Shown here in pieces: positions 11,127 to 22,218 of a DNA stretch of 64,000 nucleotides (the first letter of the stretch is position 1; each line of letters begins with the position of its first letter). A model generated the notes under the pieces. It worked only from the letters and a program-made list of their open reading frames with translations, did not search any database and was not told the DNA's origin. The position numbers and the translations under genes were made by a program. The stretch covers positions 295,230,631-295,294,630 of the forward strand of contig NC_135235.1 of the NCBI RefSeq assembly GCF_051348905.1. The letters are read 5' to 3'. The DNA is from Ranitomeya variabilis (taxonomy: Eukaryota > Chordata > Amphibia > Anura > Dendrobatidae).

Positions 11127-11830
11127 GTTGTTTGTGTCTATTGTTGTTATTATTTTACATTATGTATTACTTCTTTTCTTAATGTATTTCACACATTACT
11201 TTAGATTTTATCAGGCTTTTGTTTTGGCAGGGTCCATCTTTTTTTAGGCGGACCCAAAAGTGTAGTATCCTATGCTCTTGTAACCACTAAAAATAAGACA
11301 GGCACTGCTATAATGTAGGTCAGATGGAGTACCAATTGACACAGTCGGTCTCAATTAGAATGAATGGTTAGATCAATGCTCATTTCCATCTAGATCCTCT
11401 TTTTCGGGTTTTAGACTGCAACTTCGACATATTGTTCAGCATCGACCATAGTATGAATGTGAATATAGAGTAACTGTGATCACTCACTATAGGATGTCCG
11501 TGATTGGCAGCTGCCCCTCGAATCCATGGCAAGTTCTGTAGTTAATAAGTTAACAAAATATGTTTTATGGTCTAATATTTTTACATATTTGCATCTTACA
11601 TCACATAAACAGTATGTGTAGTGTACATCATTTTACAACAAAGTAATAAAAAAGTATATCAATATTTCTAAAATATCTGTATTGTATTATTAAAAAAACA
11701 GTGCCACGCAATCCTTCTCAGAGCTGAGCACTTCACGTCATACAGTATCTCTTCATTAGTATGAATAATTAACTTCTAGTGATTCAACCACAGATTCACG
11801 CCACTATACACGCACAAATAAATCATTTAT
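11127..11830. other. AT-rich intergenic DNA
   Basis: No open frame or repeat that I can name with confidence. Confidence 0.4.
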
Positions 11831-11839
11831 AACTATAAA

Positions 11840-12060
11840 ATAATCTAAATTTTTATTGACACATTGAGATAGAAAATATGCGGCACACAAAACAAAAGGA
11901 TGCGCAAAACGAAGAGGTCAAACAATAAGTTACTTTGTGGCAGGCAGGGAAGAGGAAACAAAGTATCCAGTATCCTTAGCACACCCATAACGCCATAATT
12001 CCAGAATTATAACCTACCCTCCCCCAATGCGCATTTTGGGTCTTGCAATTTTAAAATTAT
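11840..12060 (-). mobile_element. Possible PLE end fragment
   Basis: A TTTTTATTGAC stretch is followed about 170 bp later by CCCCCAATGCGCATTTTGGG. On the minus strand this resembles a decayed ribozyme block (GACCCAAAATGCGCATTGGGG). The order is the same as in the better copies at 17730 and 30731. Highly degenerate. Confidence 0.35.
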
Positions 12061-12354
12061 CTTAACAGTCGTCTCAAAATGGGATCCATTGGTACAGTAC
12101 TTTACTGCTTGCTGTGGTTGATGGCGAAGAGATTTCACATCCCAATCAGATCCCTCTAGAACTGGAATCTCCAAGTTAGACAGCCAGGATAAGCATTGAG
12201 AGAAGCAGAAAGTCCATTTTTGTGGCCGGTGAGATCAAATGGGAAGTCCTAAAAATATACTAGCTGGAAATACTTGAGGATAGCAGGAAGGAGATGGAGA
12301 TGTTGATGTTGCATCTTCTGAAGAGTTGTAAGACTGGGAACAGACCATAGATGC

Positions 12355-13311
12355 TCAGCCCTTTCTTTTAGAAACTATCCTCCTAACAGCACATTTTACA
12401 TCATTATTCCTTAAACTATAAATAAAAGGGTTCAAAAAAGGCACAATAATAGTATACATGAGGGACAAAAACTTCCCGTCGTCCATGCCATATCTTGACT
12501 TTGGTCTCAAATACATAATAATGCCCGATCCAAAAAACAAAGTAACAACTATGAGGTGTGAGGTACAAGTAGAGAAGGCTTTTCTCCTACTTGCCGTAGG
12601 ATGGTGCTTTACAATTGTCCACAAAATGTTAGTATATGAGATCATGGTCAATAAAAAGGAACCAACAATAAGAAGGGAAGCAATAATAAAAGTGGCAATT
12701 TCATTGAAACGTGAATTACTACAGGCCAGATTAAGTAATGGCGGAATATCACAATAAAAATGATTGATCTGACCGGAGCCGCAAAATGGTAATGTAAATA
12801 TGAATGTGGTTTGAAGGACACCTACTGTTGTCCCGATGACACAAGAACCCATGACCAGCCTGAAACAAACGGCCCTCCTCATAATGACATTATATAGTAA
12901 TGGATGACAAATGGCGTTATATCGATCATACGCCATGGCGGCCAACATGTAGCATTCTGTACTGCCCAGTAATAGAAAACAGTACATTTGCACAGCACAT
13001 CCATAGAAGGTGATTGTTTTTTTCTGTGAAAGAAGATTGATCAACAATTTGGGAACTATAGTTGACAGGTAACATATTTCCAAAAAAGAGAAAATCGCAA
13101 GAAAAAAATACATAGGAGTATGGAGATTTGGACTAAAGCGATATAAAAGTATTATAAACATATGAGCCAGTAGTGAAATCTTAAAGATGCAGAAAAAAAA
13201 CGCAAACCATAAATACTGAAGCTGAAGACTATCAGAAAATCCCACAAGGGTAAATTCAGTTACGGTCGTCTGGTTTCCGTTCTCCAAATCACTTGAAAGT
13301 TTCAGCAGCAT
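12355..13311 (-). CDS. Olfactory receptor OR2 (class II), intact
   Basis: A 318-residue seven-helix odorant receptor, usual length for the family, expected in the cilia of olfactory neurons coupled to G-olf. Visible features are the N-terminal N-glycosylation site GNQT, HTPMYFFLAIFSFLE (IC1/TM2), the TM3 cysteine in GCAVQMYCF, the MAYDRYNAICHPLLY DRY-type motif, EC2 cysteines (CGSGQINHFYC), RRKAFSTCTSHLIVV (TM6) and FLNPFIYSLRNNDVK (TM7), ending in a basic tail. The single coding exon is uninterrupted. It is closest to OR1 (2211), with which it shares flanking DNA, so both arose by local duplication. The ATG at 13311 could be replaced by none further inside before the conserved GNQT. The ligand is unknown. 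Confidence 0.93.
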   Translation of the reverse strand: MLLKLSSDLENGNQTTVTEFTLVGFSDSLQLQYLWFAFFFCIFKISLLAHMFIILLYRFSPNLHTPMYFFLAIFSFLEICYLSTIVPKLLINLLSQKKTITFYGCAVQMYCFLLLGSTECYMLAAMAYDRYNAICHPLLYNVIMRRAVCFRLVMGSCVIGTTVGVLQTTFIFTLPFCGSGQINHFYCDIPPLLNLACSNSRFNEIATFIIASLLIVGSFLLTMISYTNILWTIVKHHPTASRRKAFSTCTSHLIVVTLFFGSGIIMYLRPKSRYGMDDGKFLSLMYTIIVPFLNPFIYSLRNNDVKCAVRRIVSKRKG

Positions 13312-15780
13312 TTTTTTTTCATATTATTTTTTCAACTTTTAAAATTATCATTTCTAGAACAAATTTTTAAGCTAAACCCAAGTTCAATATTTCATTTATT
13401 TCCCAATTTAACGGCACCGTAGATAAATAATTAAATTCTATTTATTTATAAATATATTATTGGATACCAGGGATATATGATCAATAACGTATAGCAGAAT
13501 TATTGTGAACGGACTCTTCTTAAATCAGCTCCAAATGCAGTTGCCTTCGGCTGTATCTTTGGGGTCCATTATGATCAATGAAATGGCATCAATGAACCTT
13601 CGTACACAGCAATAATTTGCCCATTACTCATACAAGTCAAATGAATCACATAGCAAGGAGCAGGTCAGTAGGTTAGTGGACTACCTTACCCATAATTTAT
13701 TTAACTTTTGCCCCACAAGTCACATTTCCTCAATGTTCGTTTCGCATCTATTACTTCTTCAAGGGGTATTGATATCTCGCTCTGTAACAGTACAAATAAG
13801 CCATCACGATACTAGGATTGAACTTATCAAGAGCGCATCTTTAACTTTTTCCAGGAGTTTACCCTAAGTATTCAGGTCCACTTCCGACAGTCAAGCAGGT
13901 TCTTCAATGTCCAGGGCACATGTGCTTTGCACAATACCCACGCACAAAGCACGTCCAGGCAGATAGTACTTGTTGTTTGTCTTTGTAGAAATTTTTCTTT
14001 ATCTTTGATAATAATTACAGTAAAAAATAATAATTCAGAAAATATCATGGCCAACTGGCAACAACAATGGTTGAAAACTGATAAGCCAGTATAATGTGAA
14101 AAAAATGGCTAATGCCAGTGGTGAAACTGGAATGAGTGGTCTGTAAGAAACATGAACTGGGAATACTGAAGGTTGTTCGGACACAATTCTGTGATGCAGT
14201 GATTAATAGAACCAGGGGGTGGTCAACTATGAAGAGATGCTGCAGAGACTGTTCTTCAAACTTTAGTTTCTGTTTTTTCGAGGAGGCATCCAAGCTTGAT
14301 AGTTGCACCTTCAATAAGGCATAGACGCTGTACAGTACTCACAAACAATCTATAGTGCATCGACAATAAGCTCTGAGATCAGATGGTGAGGTCACCTTTA
14401 AACTTCGTCAGGATTCAAAAGCGACTAAAATTTCATAGATAATGAGTCAGATAAAACATGCACAGTCCGGGCATCTGAAAATAATGACCCCAGTACAGTA
14501 TTTAGTCTGCAATCTCTACACTATGAAGACCTTTGTAGAAAAAAATATTCTTTTTTATAACAGTATTTTATTGAACATTTGGCCAAGTGTTTCATAATTT
14601 AGCCATTCATTTTAAGAGCCTATCAATAAAATAATGTTTTTATTGAAAAAAAAATATTTTTTTCTGCAGGAGTTGGATATTTTCTCTCTACGAGTATCAT
14701 TATTCACCTAAGAGCCGGACCATGTTTTGTTCTGTGCGCCGCACCCATTGTGGTTTTCTTGTATGGATCTGGTTAGCTGATGTGAACACTTCTCTCTCTT
14801 TGTTTAGACCTTTACAGTCCTCACTCCAAGGCGTTCTTCACTCATCATCGGATCTCTCACAAAAAGGCAGTGAGGCTCCGCTATTCGAGTCACCTATTTT
14901 GGGATACTATCACGAAAAGACTCCATCCTTTATCCACTTGTGTCCTCTCATTTTTCACAACTTTCTCAATAGTCATCTCATAGTGACTCCCTTGATCCAC
15001 CGACGCAGTGATTTATCAGTTTTGTTTTGTCTGCTGCAGATCTAGCCGTTCTCTGAATGCAGTGCCAGATATAACCCTGCCCACGCCACTGATCGGCAGA
15101 TTCCCTTTAAAAGGAACATACCACGCTTCTAAATAAAAGTGGCAAGCAAAATTTAGCTCAACAGCATACCCTCCAACTATTCTAAGTCACCAGTTTCTCC
15201 ATGTCCAAAGGGGCATTTGGGACCTCTGAGTCATTAAATCTTAGGTACGACTCCTACGTGTGCTCAAATATCTATTACTCTAACTATTCATGTAATATTA
15301 ACAACGGTATACATGTAAATGTACATCACAAATTGCATTTAATCAATGGAAATTCTACATGTTAAGTTTGGTAACAATCATTATATACAATATAAGCACT
15401 TCACCTGTCAGTATATAATCGGTATGATTTTATAGAAGCAGAGTCTAATCGAACAGTCCATGCACGGTTCATTTTATCACGGGACGTTATAATGAGGCTG
15501 AAGTACTGTGCATGTGAATTAAAGTGGCATATATAGAAGCAGAAATAAACAAGTGTATGTTACAGAAGAGTAAATTAGGCACTGGAGACTAATTTGTGTC
15601 AGAAGATTTACATTTTTTAACCACGTAAGGGCCTTGAGAAAGGATTGATTGTTTTCATTTTTGCTTTGCTGCCTTGCTTAAGGACTAACTTTTTTTTCTC
15701 ATTTATGTAGCACTCTTGGGCTTGTTATTTGCAGGCCAAGTTTTATTTTTTGACGGCTTTATATTTTCCTACAGATATAA
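13312..15780. other. OR2 upstream DNA, duplicated with OR1
   Basis: Collinear with 3313-5452 (landmarks given there). It lacks the 4040-4503 repeat. It probably includes the promoter and any 5' leader exon of OR2. From about 15600 it runs into a repeat with the GGGCTTGTTATTTGCAGG motif, also seen near 5345 as GGGATTGTCGTTTGCAGG. Confidence 0.55.
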
Positions 15781-15832
15781 TATGGACATAAGGTTTAAAG
15801 CATATCTTAGTTATTGAATTTAGGATTTTAAT

Positions 15833-16740
15833 TCAGTCCCATTGTCCCTGTGTATAACATCAAATGGGGCAAAAACTGAGCTTGGAAACTATAGACCCTT
15901 AGATTTAATATTAATTGTGGGTAAAATCTTTGGAGGTTTTCAAAGAGATGCTATCATTGAGTTTCTCAAAAAAACACATAATAACCCAGCAGCAACATGG
16001 GTTCCTAAGGGATTGGTTTTGTTACTTACCTGATCAACTTCTATAAGGAGGTGAATTTCAGATCGCACCAGGGTAAGGCCAAGAATGTTGTGTATCTGGA
16101 CTTTTCAAAGGCATTTGATATGTTGCCACATAAAATGATGGTACATTAAATGAGAACAATGGGACTAGGGGAAAATATGTGTAATTGGGTTACCCCCTCA
16201 TTCAGTGATAGGCAACAGAGGCTGGAAACTATTGGAACACACTGATTGCGTCACAATTAACAGTAAGATATCACAGGTCTCAGTATTGGGCCCTCCTCTT
16301 TTTAATATGCTTATTAATGACCTTGTCGATTGCATACAGAGTAGAACTTTAATATTTTCAGATGATACTAAACTCTGTAAGGTAATCAAGAGAGAGGAGA
16401 ACAATTTAATACTATAGAGGGATTTAGAGGATGCTTAGGTCTAGAAATGGCAACTGAACACAGATAAATGTAAAATCATCCACTTCAGCCGAGGAAATAA
16501 GACAAACAATTATGTATTAAACAGTAAAGCACTGGGTACAACTATCACTGAAAAAGAGGTAGGTGTATGGTTGGACAGTAAAGTGAACTTTAGTGATCAG
16601 TGCCAGGCAGCTGTTACCAAGGCAAATAAAACTGTTGACTGCATTAACAGAGCCATAGGGGCTCATGACAAGAGCATAAGTTTGACTCTACATATGTCAT
16701 TAATTAGACAAACTTAGAATACCAACAGAGTTGGTTTAAA
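15833..16740 (+). pseudogene. CR1/L2-type LINE reverse transcriptase fragment
   Basis: Conceptual translation, with stops and frame changes, follows the reverse-transcriptase order of CR1/L2-type non-LTR retrotransposons: GNYRPLDL (block 1), VYLDFSKAFDM (the first catalytic Asp; seen at 16090-16120), SVLGPPLFNMLINDL (about 16280), FSDDTKLCKV (the YADD-like box; about 16357) and the thumb region with TDKCKIIHFSRGN (16460). The endonuclease and the 3' tail are missing. Dead 5'- and 3'-truncated copy. Confidence 0.8.
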
Positions 16741-16779
16741 AGTGGACAATTAGATTATTACATGGAAAGGAAGGTCTCT

Positions 16780-16915
16780 AACAGTGACATGTAAAAGTTT
16801 GAGCACCCCTGGTCAAAATTACTGTTATTGCGAACAGTTAAGCAAGACGAAGATGAAATGATCTCTAAAAGGCCTAAAGTATACTTTGTATTTTAGGCTA
16901 TATACCGGTATATAC
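16780..16915. mobile_element. Tc1-type end fragment
   Basis: The sequence GTAAAAGTTTGAGCACCCCTGGTCAAAA-like (16790-16820) is the terminal repeat type of another Tc1 family (AAAGTTTGAGCACCCCTGG). Its other end is lacking; the copy stops where the Tc1 element at 16922 begins. Confidence 0.5.
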
Positions 16916-17845
16916 AGTGTACAGTACAGACCAAAAGTTTGGACACACCTTCTCATTTAAATTTTTTTCTGTATTTTCATGACTATGAAAATTGTACATT
17001 CACAATGAAGGCATCAAAACTATGAATTAACACACGTGGAATTATATACTTAACAAAAAAGTGTGAAACTACTGAAATTATGTCTTATACTCTAGGTTCT
17101 TCAAAGTAGCCACCTTTTGCTTTGATGACTACTTTGGACACTCTTGGCATTCTCTTGATGAGCTTCAAGAGGTAGTCACCGAGAATGGTTTTCAGTTCAC
17201 AGGTGTGCCCTGTCAGGTTTAATAAGAGGGATTTCTTGCCTTATAAATGGTGTTGGGACCATCAGCTGTGTTGTGCAGAAGTCTGGTGGATACACAGCTG
17301 ATAGTCCTACTGAATAGACTGTTAGAATTTGTATTATGGCAAGAAAAAAGCAGCTAAGTAAAGAAAAACGAGTGGCCATCATTACTTTAAGAAATGAAGG
17401 TCAGTCAGTCTGAAAAATTGGGAAAACTTTGAATGTGTCCCCAAGTGCAGTGGCAAAAACAATCAAGCGCTACAAAGAAACTGGCTCACATGAGGACCGC
17501 CCCAGGAAAGGAAGACCAAGAGTCACCTCTGCTTCTGAGGATAAGTTTATCCGAGTCACCAGCCTCAGAAGTTGCAGGTTAACAGAAGCTCAGATTAGAG
17601 ACCAGGTCAATGCCACACAGAGTTCTAGCAGCAGACACATCTCTACAACAACTGTTAAGAGGAGACTTTGTGCAGCAGGCCTTCATGGTAAAATAGCTGC
17701 TAGGAAACAACTGCTAAGGACAGGCAACAGTAGAGAAAAAAGTACCGCACACTCAAAGTTGATATGATGTGAAAAAGGGGATATGCCAAATTTATTTACA
17801 CACAAAAAAAGGAACAACAATTGCCACTGTGATAGTATGTAGAAA

Positions 17846-17889
17846 GGAACCCGACGTTTCGACCCTCCCGGGTCTTATTCATGGGGTTA
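17846..17889 (-). ncRNA. Hammerhead-like motif, left arm
   Basis: Minus strand: AACCC, CATGAATAA, GACCC, loop GGGA, GGGTC, GAAA, CGTC, GGGTT. Stem I (AACCC/GGGTT) and stem II (GACCC/GGGTC) are perfect. The CUGAUGA strand is altered (CATGAATAA) and no loop is left for stem III, so it is a variant or dead hammerhead. Confidence 0.45.
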
Positions 17890-18340
17890 CTTAACTCTTT
17901 TGGTACACATATAAAGGTGTGGCAGTGTTAGAAGGCAAGACAATGGTCCTTTTAAGGCATAACCTTGTAAATCCAATGGTGGCTCCTATGAGATAAGTAG
18001 AGGAGTCCTGTTTAAGGTAGGCTGCGGGGGTTTCAGCTTGCAGAGCTGTCCTGTACTATCCTGGGTCTGGGGGTCAGCGGCGCATCCCGCGCCCAGCTGT
18101 GTGGTCCTGGATTGGCAGTCCAGGACCACACAGCTGGGCGCGGGATGCGCCGCTGACCCCCAGACCCAGGATAGTACAGGACAGCTCTGCAAGCTGAAAC
18201 CCCCGCAGCCTACCTTAAACAGGACTCCTCTACTTATCTCATAGGAGCCACCATTGGATTTACAAGGTTATGCCTTAAAAGGACCATTGTCTTGCCTTCT
18301 AACACTGCCACACCTTTATATGTGTACCAAAAGAGTTAAG

Positions 18341-18384
18341 TAACCCCATGAATAAGACCCGGGAGGGTCGAAACGTCGGGTTCC
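18341..18384 (+). ncRNA. Hammerhead-like motif, right arm
   Basis: Mirror copy of the motif at 17846-17889, on the plus strand, with the same perfect stems I and II and the same altered core. Confidence 0.45.
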
Positions 18385-19408
18385 TTTCTACATACTATCA
18401 CAGTGGCAATTGTTGTTCCTTTTTTTGTGTGTAAATAAATTTGGCATATCCCCTTTTTCACATCATATCAACTTTGAGTGTGCGGTACTTTTTTCTCTAC
18501 TATTGACTTGACCTCACGGTCTGATTTACCAGCACCTCTACCCTCTTGACCAGAGTGCACACCATTACCCTCGTTAAAGGACAGGCAACAAGCAGAAGAG
18601 ACTTGTTTGGGCTAAAGAACACAAGGAATGGACATTAGACCAGTGGAAATCTGTGTTTTGGTCTGATGAGTCCAAATTTGAGATCTTTGGTTCCAACCAC
18701 CGTGTCTTTGTTCGACGCAGAAAAGGTGAACGGATGGACTCTACATGCCTAATTCCCACTGTGAAGCATGGAGGAGGAGGTGTGATGGTGTGAGGGTGCT
18801 TGCTGGTGACATTGTTGGGGATTTATTCAAAATTGAAGGCAGACTGAACCAGCATGGCTACCACAGCATCTTACAGCAGCATGCTATTCCATCCGGTTTC
18901 GTTTAGTTGGACCATCATTTATTTTTCAACAGGACAATGACCCCAAACACACCTCCAGGCTGTGTAAGGACTATTTGACCAAGAAGGAAATTGATGGGGT
19001 GCTACGCCAGATGACCTGGCCTCCACAGTCACCAGACCTGAACCCAATCAAGATGGTTTGGGGTGAGCTGGACCGCAGAGTGAAGGCAAAAGGGCCAACA
19101 AGTGCTAAACATCTCTGGGAACTCCTTCAAGATTGTTGGAAGACCATTCCCAGTGACTACCTCTTGAAGCTCATCAAGAGAATGCCTAGAGTGTGCAAAG
19201 CAGTCATCAAAGCAAAAGGTGGCTACTTTGAAGAACCTAGAATATAAGACATAATTTCAGTTGTTTCACACTTTTTTGTTAAGTATATAATTCTACATGT
19301 GTTAATTCATAGTTTTGATGCCTTCAGTGTGAATGTGCAGTTTTCATAGTCATGAAAATACAGAAAAAATCTTTAAATGAGAAGGTGTGTCCAAACTTTT
19401 GGTCTGTA

Positions 19409-19411
<3 letters not shown>

Positions 19412-19488
<77 letters not shown>
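19412..19488. repeat. (TA)n microsatellite
   Basis: About 38 TA units between the Tc1 right end and the PLE pair. The alternating Ile-Tyr frames through it are not genes. TA-rich DNA is a frequent PLE landing site, and a shorter TA run flanks the other side at 23518-23532. Confidence 0.95.
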
Positions 19489-19492
<4 letters not shown>

Positions 19493-19986
19493 AAGACATC
19501 CCACAATGGACAAAAAAATACTTTAAATCACTCATACATACTAGTTGTATGTTATTAGAGAGATAGCCACACATGAAGTCAATTGAGCCAATCAAGGACA
19601 CTCCCAAAGCACATTAACCAAAACAGAGAAAAAACGGAGTATAAGTCCCATTTATAAACAAGATAAAAACACGTTTTTATTGTTAGAAAATATATTATGA
19701 ACAGTAATCACACTAAATACTAAGACAGCAAGGGAATATTGCGGAAGCCACTGAAAAAAACATCACGGCAATGACAACCCCAAAAGGTACACTGAAACCA
19801 TTACATTGTAGAGTGCTACTAGTGCATATTCAACGGTAACAGAGCCGCTTGAACCAAATAACTACCAGTCAGATACTGTTAAACCCTCAGTGGGGACCCG
19901 TTTGTGCCCAATCAGCATACATTAGACTAGAGTCGGTTCAATAGTTCTTACCCATGAAGTCAGGTACCAGGGGGATCACCGCCGCA

Positions 19987-20024
19987 GCCCCAACGCGCGT
20001 TTCGCGTCGGCTTCGTCAGGGGGC
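19987..20024 (-). ncRNA. Hammerhead ribozyme of left PLE copy
   Basis: The minus strand has stem I GCCCC/GGGGC, core CTGACGA, stem II GC/GC with loop CGAC, GAAA, and a stem III of one C-G pair with loop GCGC, with cleavage after GTT. All conserved core positions of a type I hammerhead are present (CUGANGA, GAAA, NUH). It lies 3' of the ORF in sense orientation, as PLE hammerheads do. Confidence 0.72.
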
Positions 20025-20917
20025 GATGTAGTGTGTTGTGTTAGGCATGATTTTATACTGCCCAGAAATCCGGACCACGTGCGCCTAATTGCGGCGCATG
20101 TATCGCGTCGGTCATGTCAGGAATTGCATCGTGACCGGCATCCAAGATGGCGCCGCGGTTCACAGGTGCGCCAGAATGACGCCACTGGACCGCAAACGTC
20201 ATCAGAAGGTGCCGCCCACAATGCCCCGGCAGCTGGCCACGAGAGACATGCGCACTAGGCATCGTGAGGAGGAGACTGAATCCCAGAATGAAAAAAAAAA
20301 GAAAAGAGACCTAGAAAAAGCGCGATTACAACGGATAACTATCACTCCTGGCTGTCAAAAGGTGCATATGTTAAAAAATAGGGGTAAACACTACCAATCA
20401 GTGTCATTGTGCAAGGACCAAAAAATAAATAAACAGGGAGAAATATAGCTCCTCCACATATATATAATAACTAAAACACAATTCATAAGGGGGAACCGTA
20501 AATAGGTTACCCAATAAAGTGCACGTGCATACATCAACTATATAAATATAAATATACATAAGATATAAATATGTTACCACAATCAGATGAAAAACAAAAA
20601 AACAAAAAACACATATTAAACAGAATCACAGAAAATGTGAAAACATAACAAACTCCACGTAATATTGCAGGCCAAGGAATGTTCCGTATTTCGATCGTAA
20701 GGTATGATCATATAACGTCCCAGTAATGCTGCTTCTATCTTGTACCATGTCAGACTCCTCCGCAAGTCATATCCGGATAATTCAATACATTCACACATAC
20801 ATGATGTAGGGCAAAGATACAACTATTAAAATAATAAGGAATAAATAGATACAATTAGCAACACAAAACACAACATGGAATTAAAAACAAGAGAATAAAA
20901 ATAAGAAGACCATATTA

Positions 20918-21556
20918 TTATAGAAAAGAACTGAAACTCAGATGTTCATTCAGCCCTAATGGGGAAATCGTGTCCAATACCGTTATCCATCTACATTCGC
21001 GTTGTGCCAATTTCCGCTTCAGATCTCCCCCTCTTATGCCAGAACGCACCCTATTAATACCCCATATTTTCAAATACTTGGGATTACATTGATGGTGCAA
21101 ACGAAAATGTCTAGGTATTGGTTTCAAGCTGTCCACATCGTCCACGTCTTTTGCTTTTATGATGTCCAGTATATGTTCACGGACGCGTATACGCAATTCA
21201 CGTGAAGTTAGTCCAACGTAAATCAATTTACATGTGCATACAGCATAGTAAACCACAAAGGTTGAACTACACGTAATGTACTCTCTTATTTGGAAAATTC
21301 TTCCTCCCGACGATGTGAACGATGTGGACCTAAACAGATTCTTGCATGCCAAGCAACTCCCACATGGGAAAAAACCCCGTCTCTGTTCTCCCACTCCAAA
21401 AAGGCTAGGGGTTTTTGCCATGTAGTGGCTATGTACCACCATGTCACGTATATTGGTACTTCTGCGTGCCGTCATAAGAGGCCGGTCCGACAAATGTTTG
21501 CACAACACAGAGTCCATTAGTAAGACTGACCAGTGTTTATTCATGATGGATCTCAT
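20918..21556 (-). pseudogene. PLE GIY-YIG endonuclease C-terminal region (212 aa, open)
   Basis: An uninterrupted 212-residue frame matches the C-terminus of Penelope-type proteins. It begins in the end of the reverse transcriptase/linker (SDRPLMTARRSTNIRD), has the zinc-binding-like CGSCLACKN (residues about 72-80) and then the GIY-YIG nuclease: VVYYAVCTCKLIYVGLTSREL and RVREHI. PLEs use this nuclease to nick the target before priming. The 5' part of the protein, including the catalytic reverse transcriptase, is absent upstream, so this is a truncated copy rather than a gene. Confidence 0.82.
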
Positions 21557-21714
21557 CAGGTCCCATCTATGGTTATATGTCGATATAAACCTGGGTTGCC
21601 CATCCTATTATCCTTCCTCCCCTCAACCAATAAATCATCTCTTCTGATTTTTTTGGCTCTCAGATAGCCCTTTTTAATTACATGACCACTGTCATAGCAT
21701 GACATAGCCACTAC

Positions 21715-22218
21715 GTGGCAAAAACCCCTAGCCTTTTTGGAGTGGGAGAACAGAGACGGGGTTTTTTCCCATGTGGGAGTTGCTTGGCGTGCAAGAATCT
21801 GTTTAGGTCCACATCGTTCACTTCTTCGGGAGGAAGAATTTTCCAAATAAGAGAGTACATTACGTGTAGTTCAACCTTTGTGGTTTACTACGCTGTATGC
21901 ACATGTAAATTGATTTAGGTTGGACTAACTTCACGTGAATTACGTATACGCGTCCGTGAACATATACGGGACATCATAAAAGCAAAAGACGTGGACGATG
22001 TGGACAGCTTGAAACCAATACCTAGACATTTTCGTTTGCACCATCAATGTAATCCCAAGCATTTGAAAATATGGGGTATTGATAGGGTGCGTTCTGGCAT
22101 AAGAGGGGGAGATCTGAAGCGGAAATTGGCACAACGCGAATGTAGATGGATAACGGTATTGGACACGATTTCCCCATTAGGGCTGAATGAACATCTGAGT
22201 TTCAGTTCTTTTCTATAA
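21715..22218 (+). pseudogene. PLE GIY-YIG endonuclease, right copy
   Basis: Inverted duplicate of the frame at 20918-21556. It reads from MAKTPSLFGV through CGSCLACKN and VVYYAVCTCKLI, then a TAG replaces the Tyr of the YVG motif (about 21917), then the frame goes on to the same C-terminus (LSFSSFL, 22218). It is shorter at the N-terminus than the left copy. Inactive. Confidence 0.8.

Larger units (their letters stand above)
17730..18576. mobile_element. Near-perfect palindromic PLE-type insert in Tc1
   Basis: An 847-bp insert flanked by the 14-bp direct repeat AAGGACAGGCAACA (17716-17729 and 18577-18590). Bases 17730 to about 18111 and about 18119 to 18500 are inverted copies nearly identical to each other, around a 7-base centre near 18115. 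A 76-bp non-palindromic tail (18501-18576) follows. Each arm has TTTATTTACACAC, a CGACGTTTCGACC block (ribozyme-like) and a GC-rich inner part. The tail on one side and variable-length duplication fit target-primed insertion of a PLE inverted dimer. Confidence 0.75.
17336..19247 (+). pseudogene. Tc1 transposase, interrupted
   Basis: Starts MARKKQLSKEKRVAII (17336), continues through the paired helix-turn-helix domain (SPSAVAKTIKRYKETGS) and the GRPR linker (KGRPRVTS), then is split by the insert at 17730. It resumes with VWAKEHKEWTLDQW, then VFWSDESKFEIFG (second half of the DDE core), and ends with SPDLNPIKMVWGELDRRVK and MPRVCKAVIKAKGGYFEEPRI at 19247. An in-frame stop lies after NEGQSV, and another and frame changes occur around 18790-18930, besides the insertion. 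It is inactive, although the ends could still be mobilised in trans. Confidence 0.88.
16922..19411 (+). mobile_element. Tc1/mariner transposon, complete ends, split by insert
   Basis: The terminal inverted repeat CAGTACAGACCAAAAGTTTG (left, 16922) returns as its complement CAAACTTTTGGTCTGTACTG (right, ending 19411), with TA target dinucleotides on both sides. The ends continue to match inward for at least 40 bp. Without the 847-bp insert at 17730-18576 and its 14-bp duplication the element is about 1.63 kb, the usual Tc1 size. A 3' end of the same family is also present at 59230-59430. Confidence 0.9.

Noticed and set aside
19324-19607. Frames rich in Ile-Tyr on both strands
   Set aside because: Translations of the (TA)n microsatellite.
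20031-20448. 75- and 119-codon frames mirrored at 22688-23105
   Set aside because: They lie in the non-coding terminal part of the PLE; both inverted copies show them because the DNA is duplicated, and no family similarity is seen.
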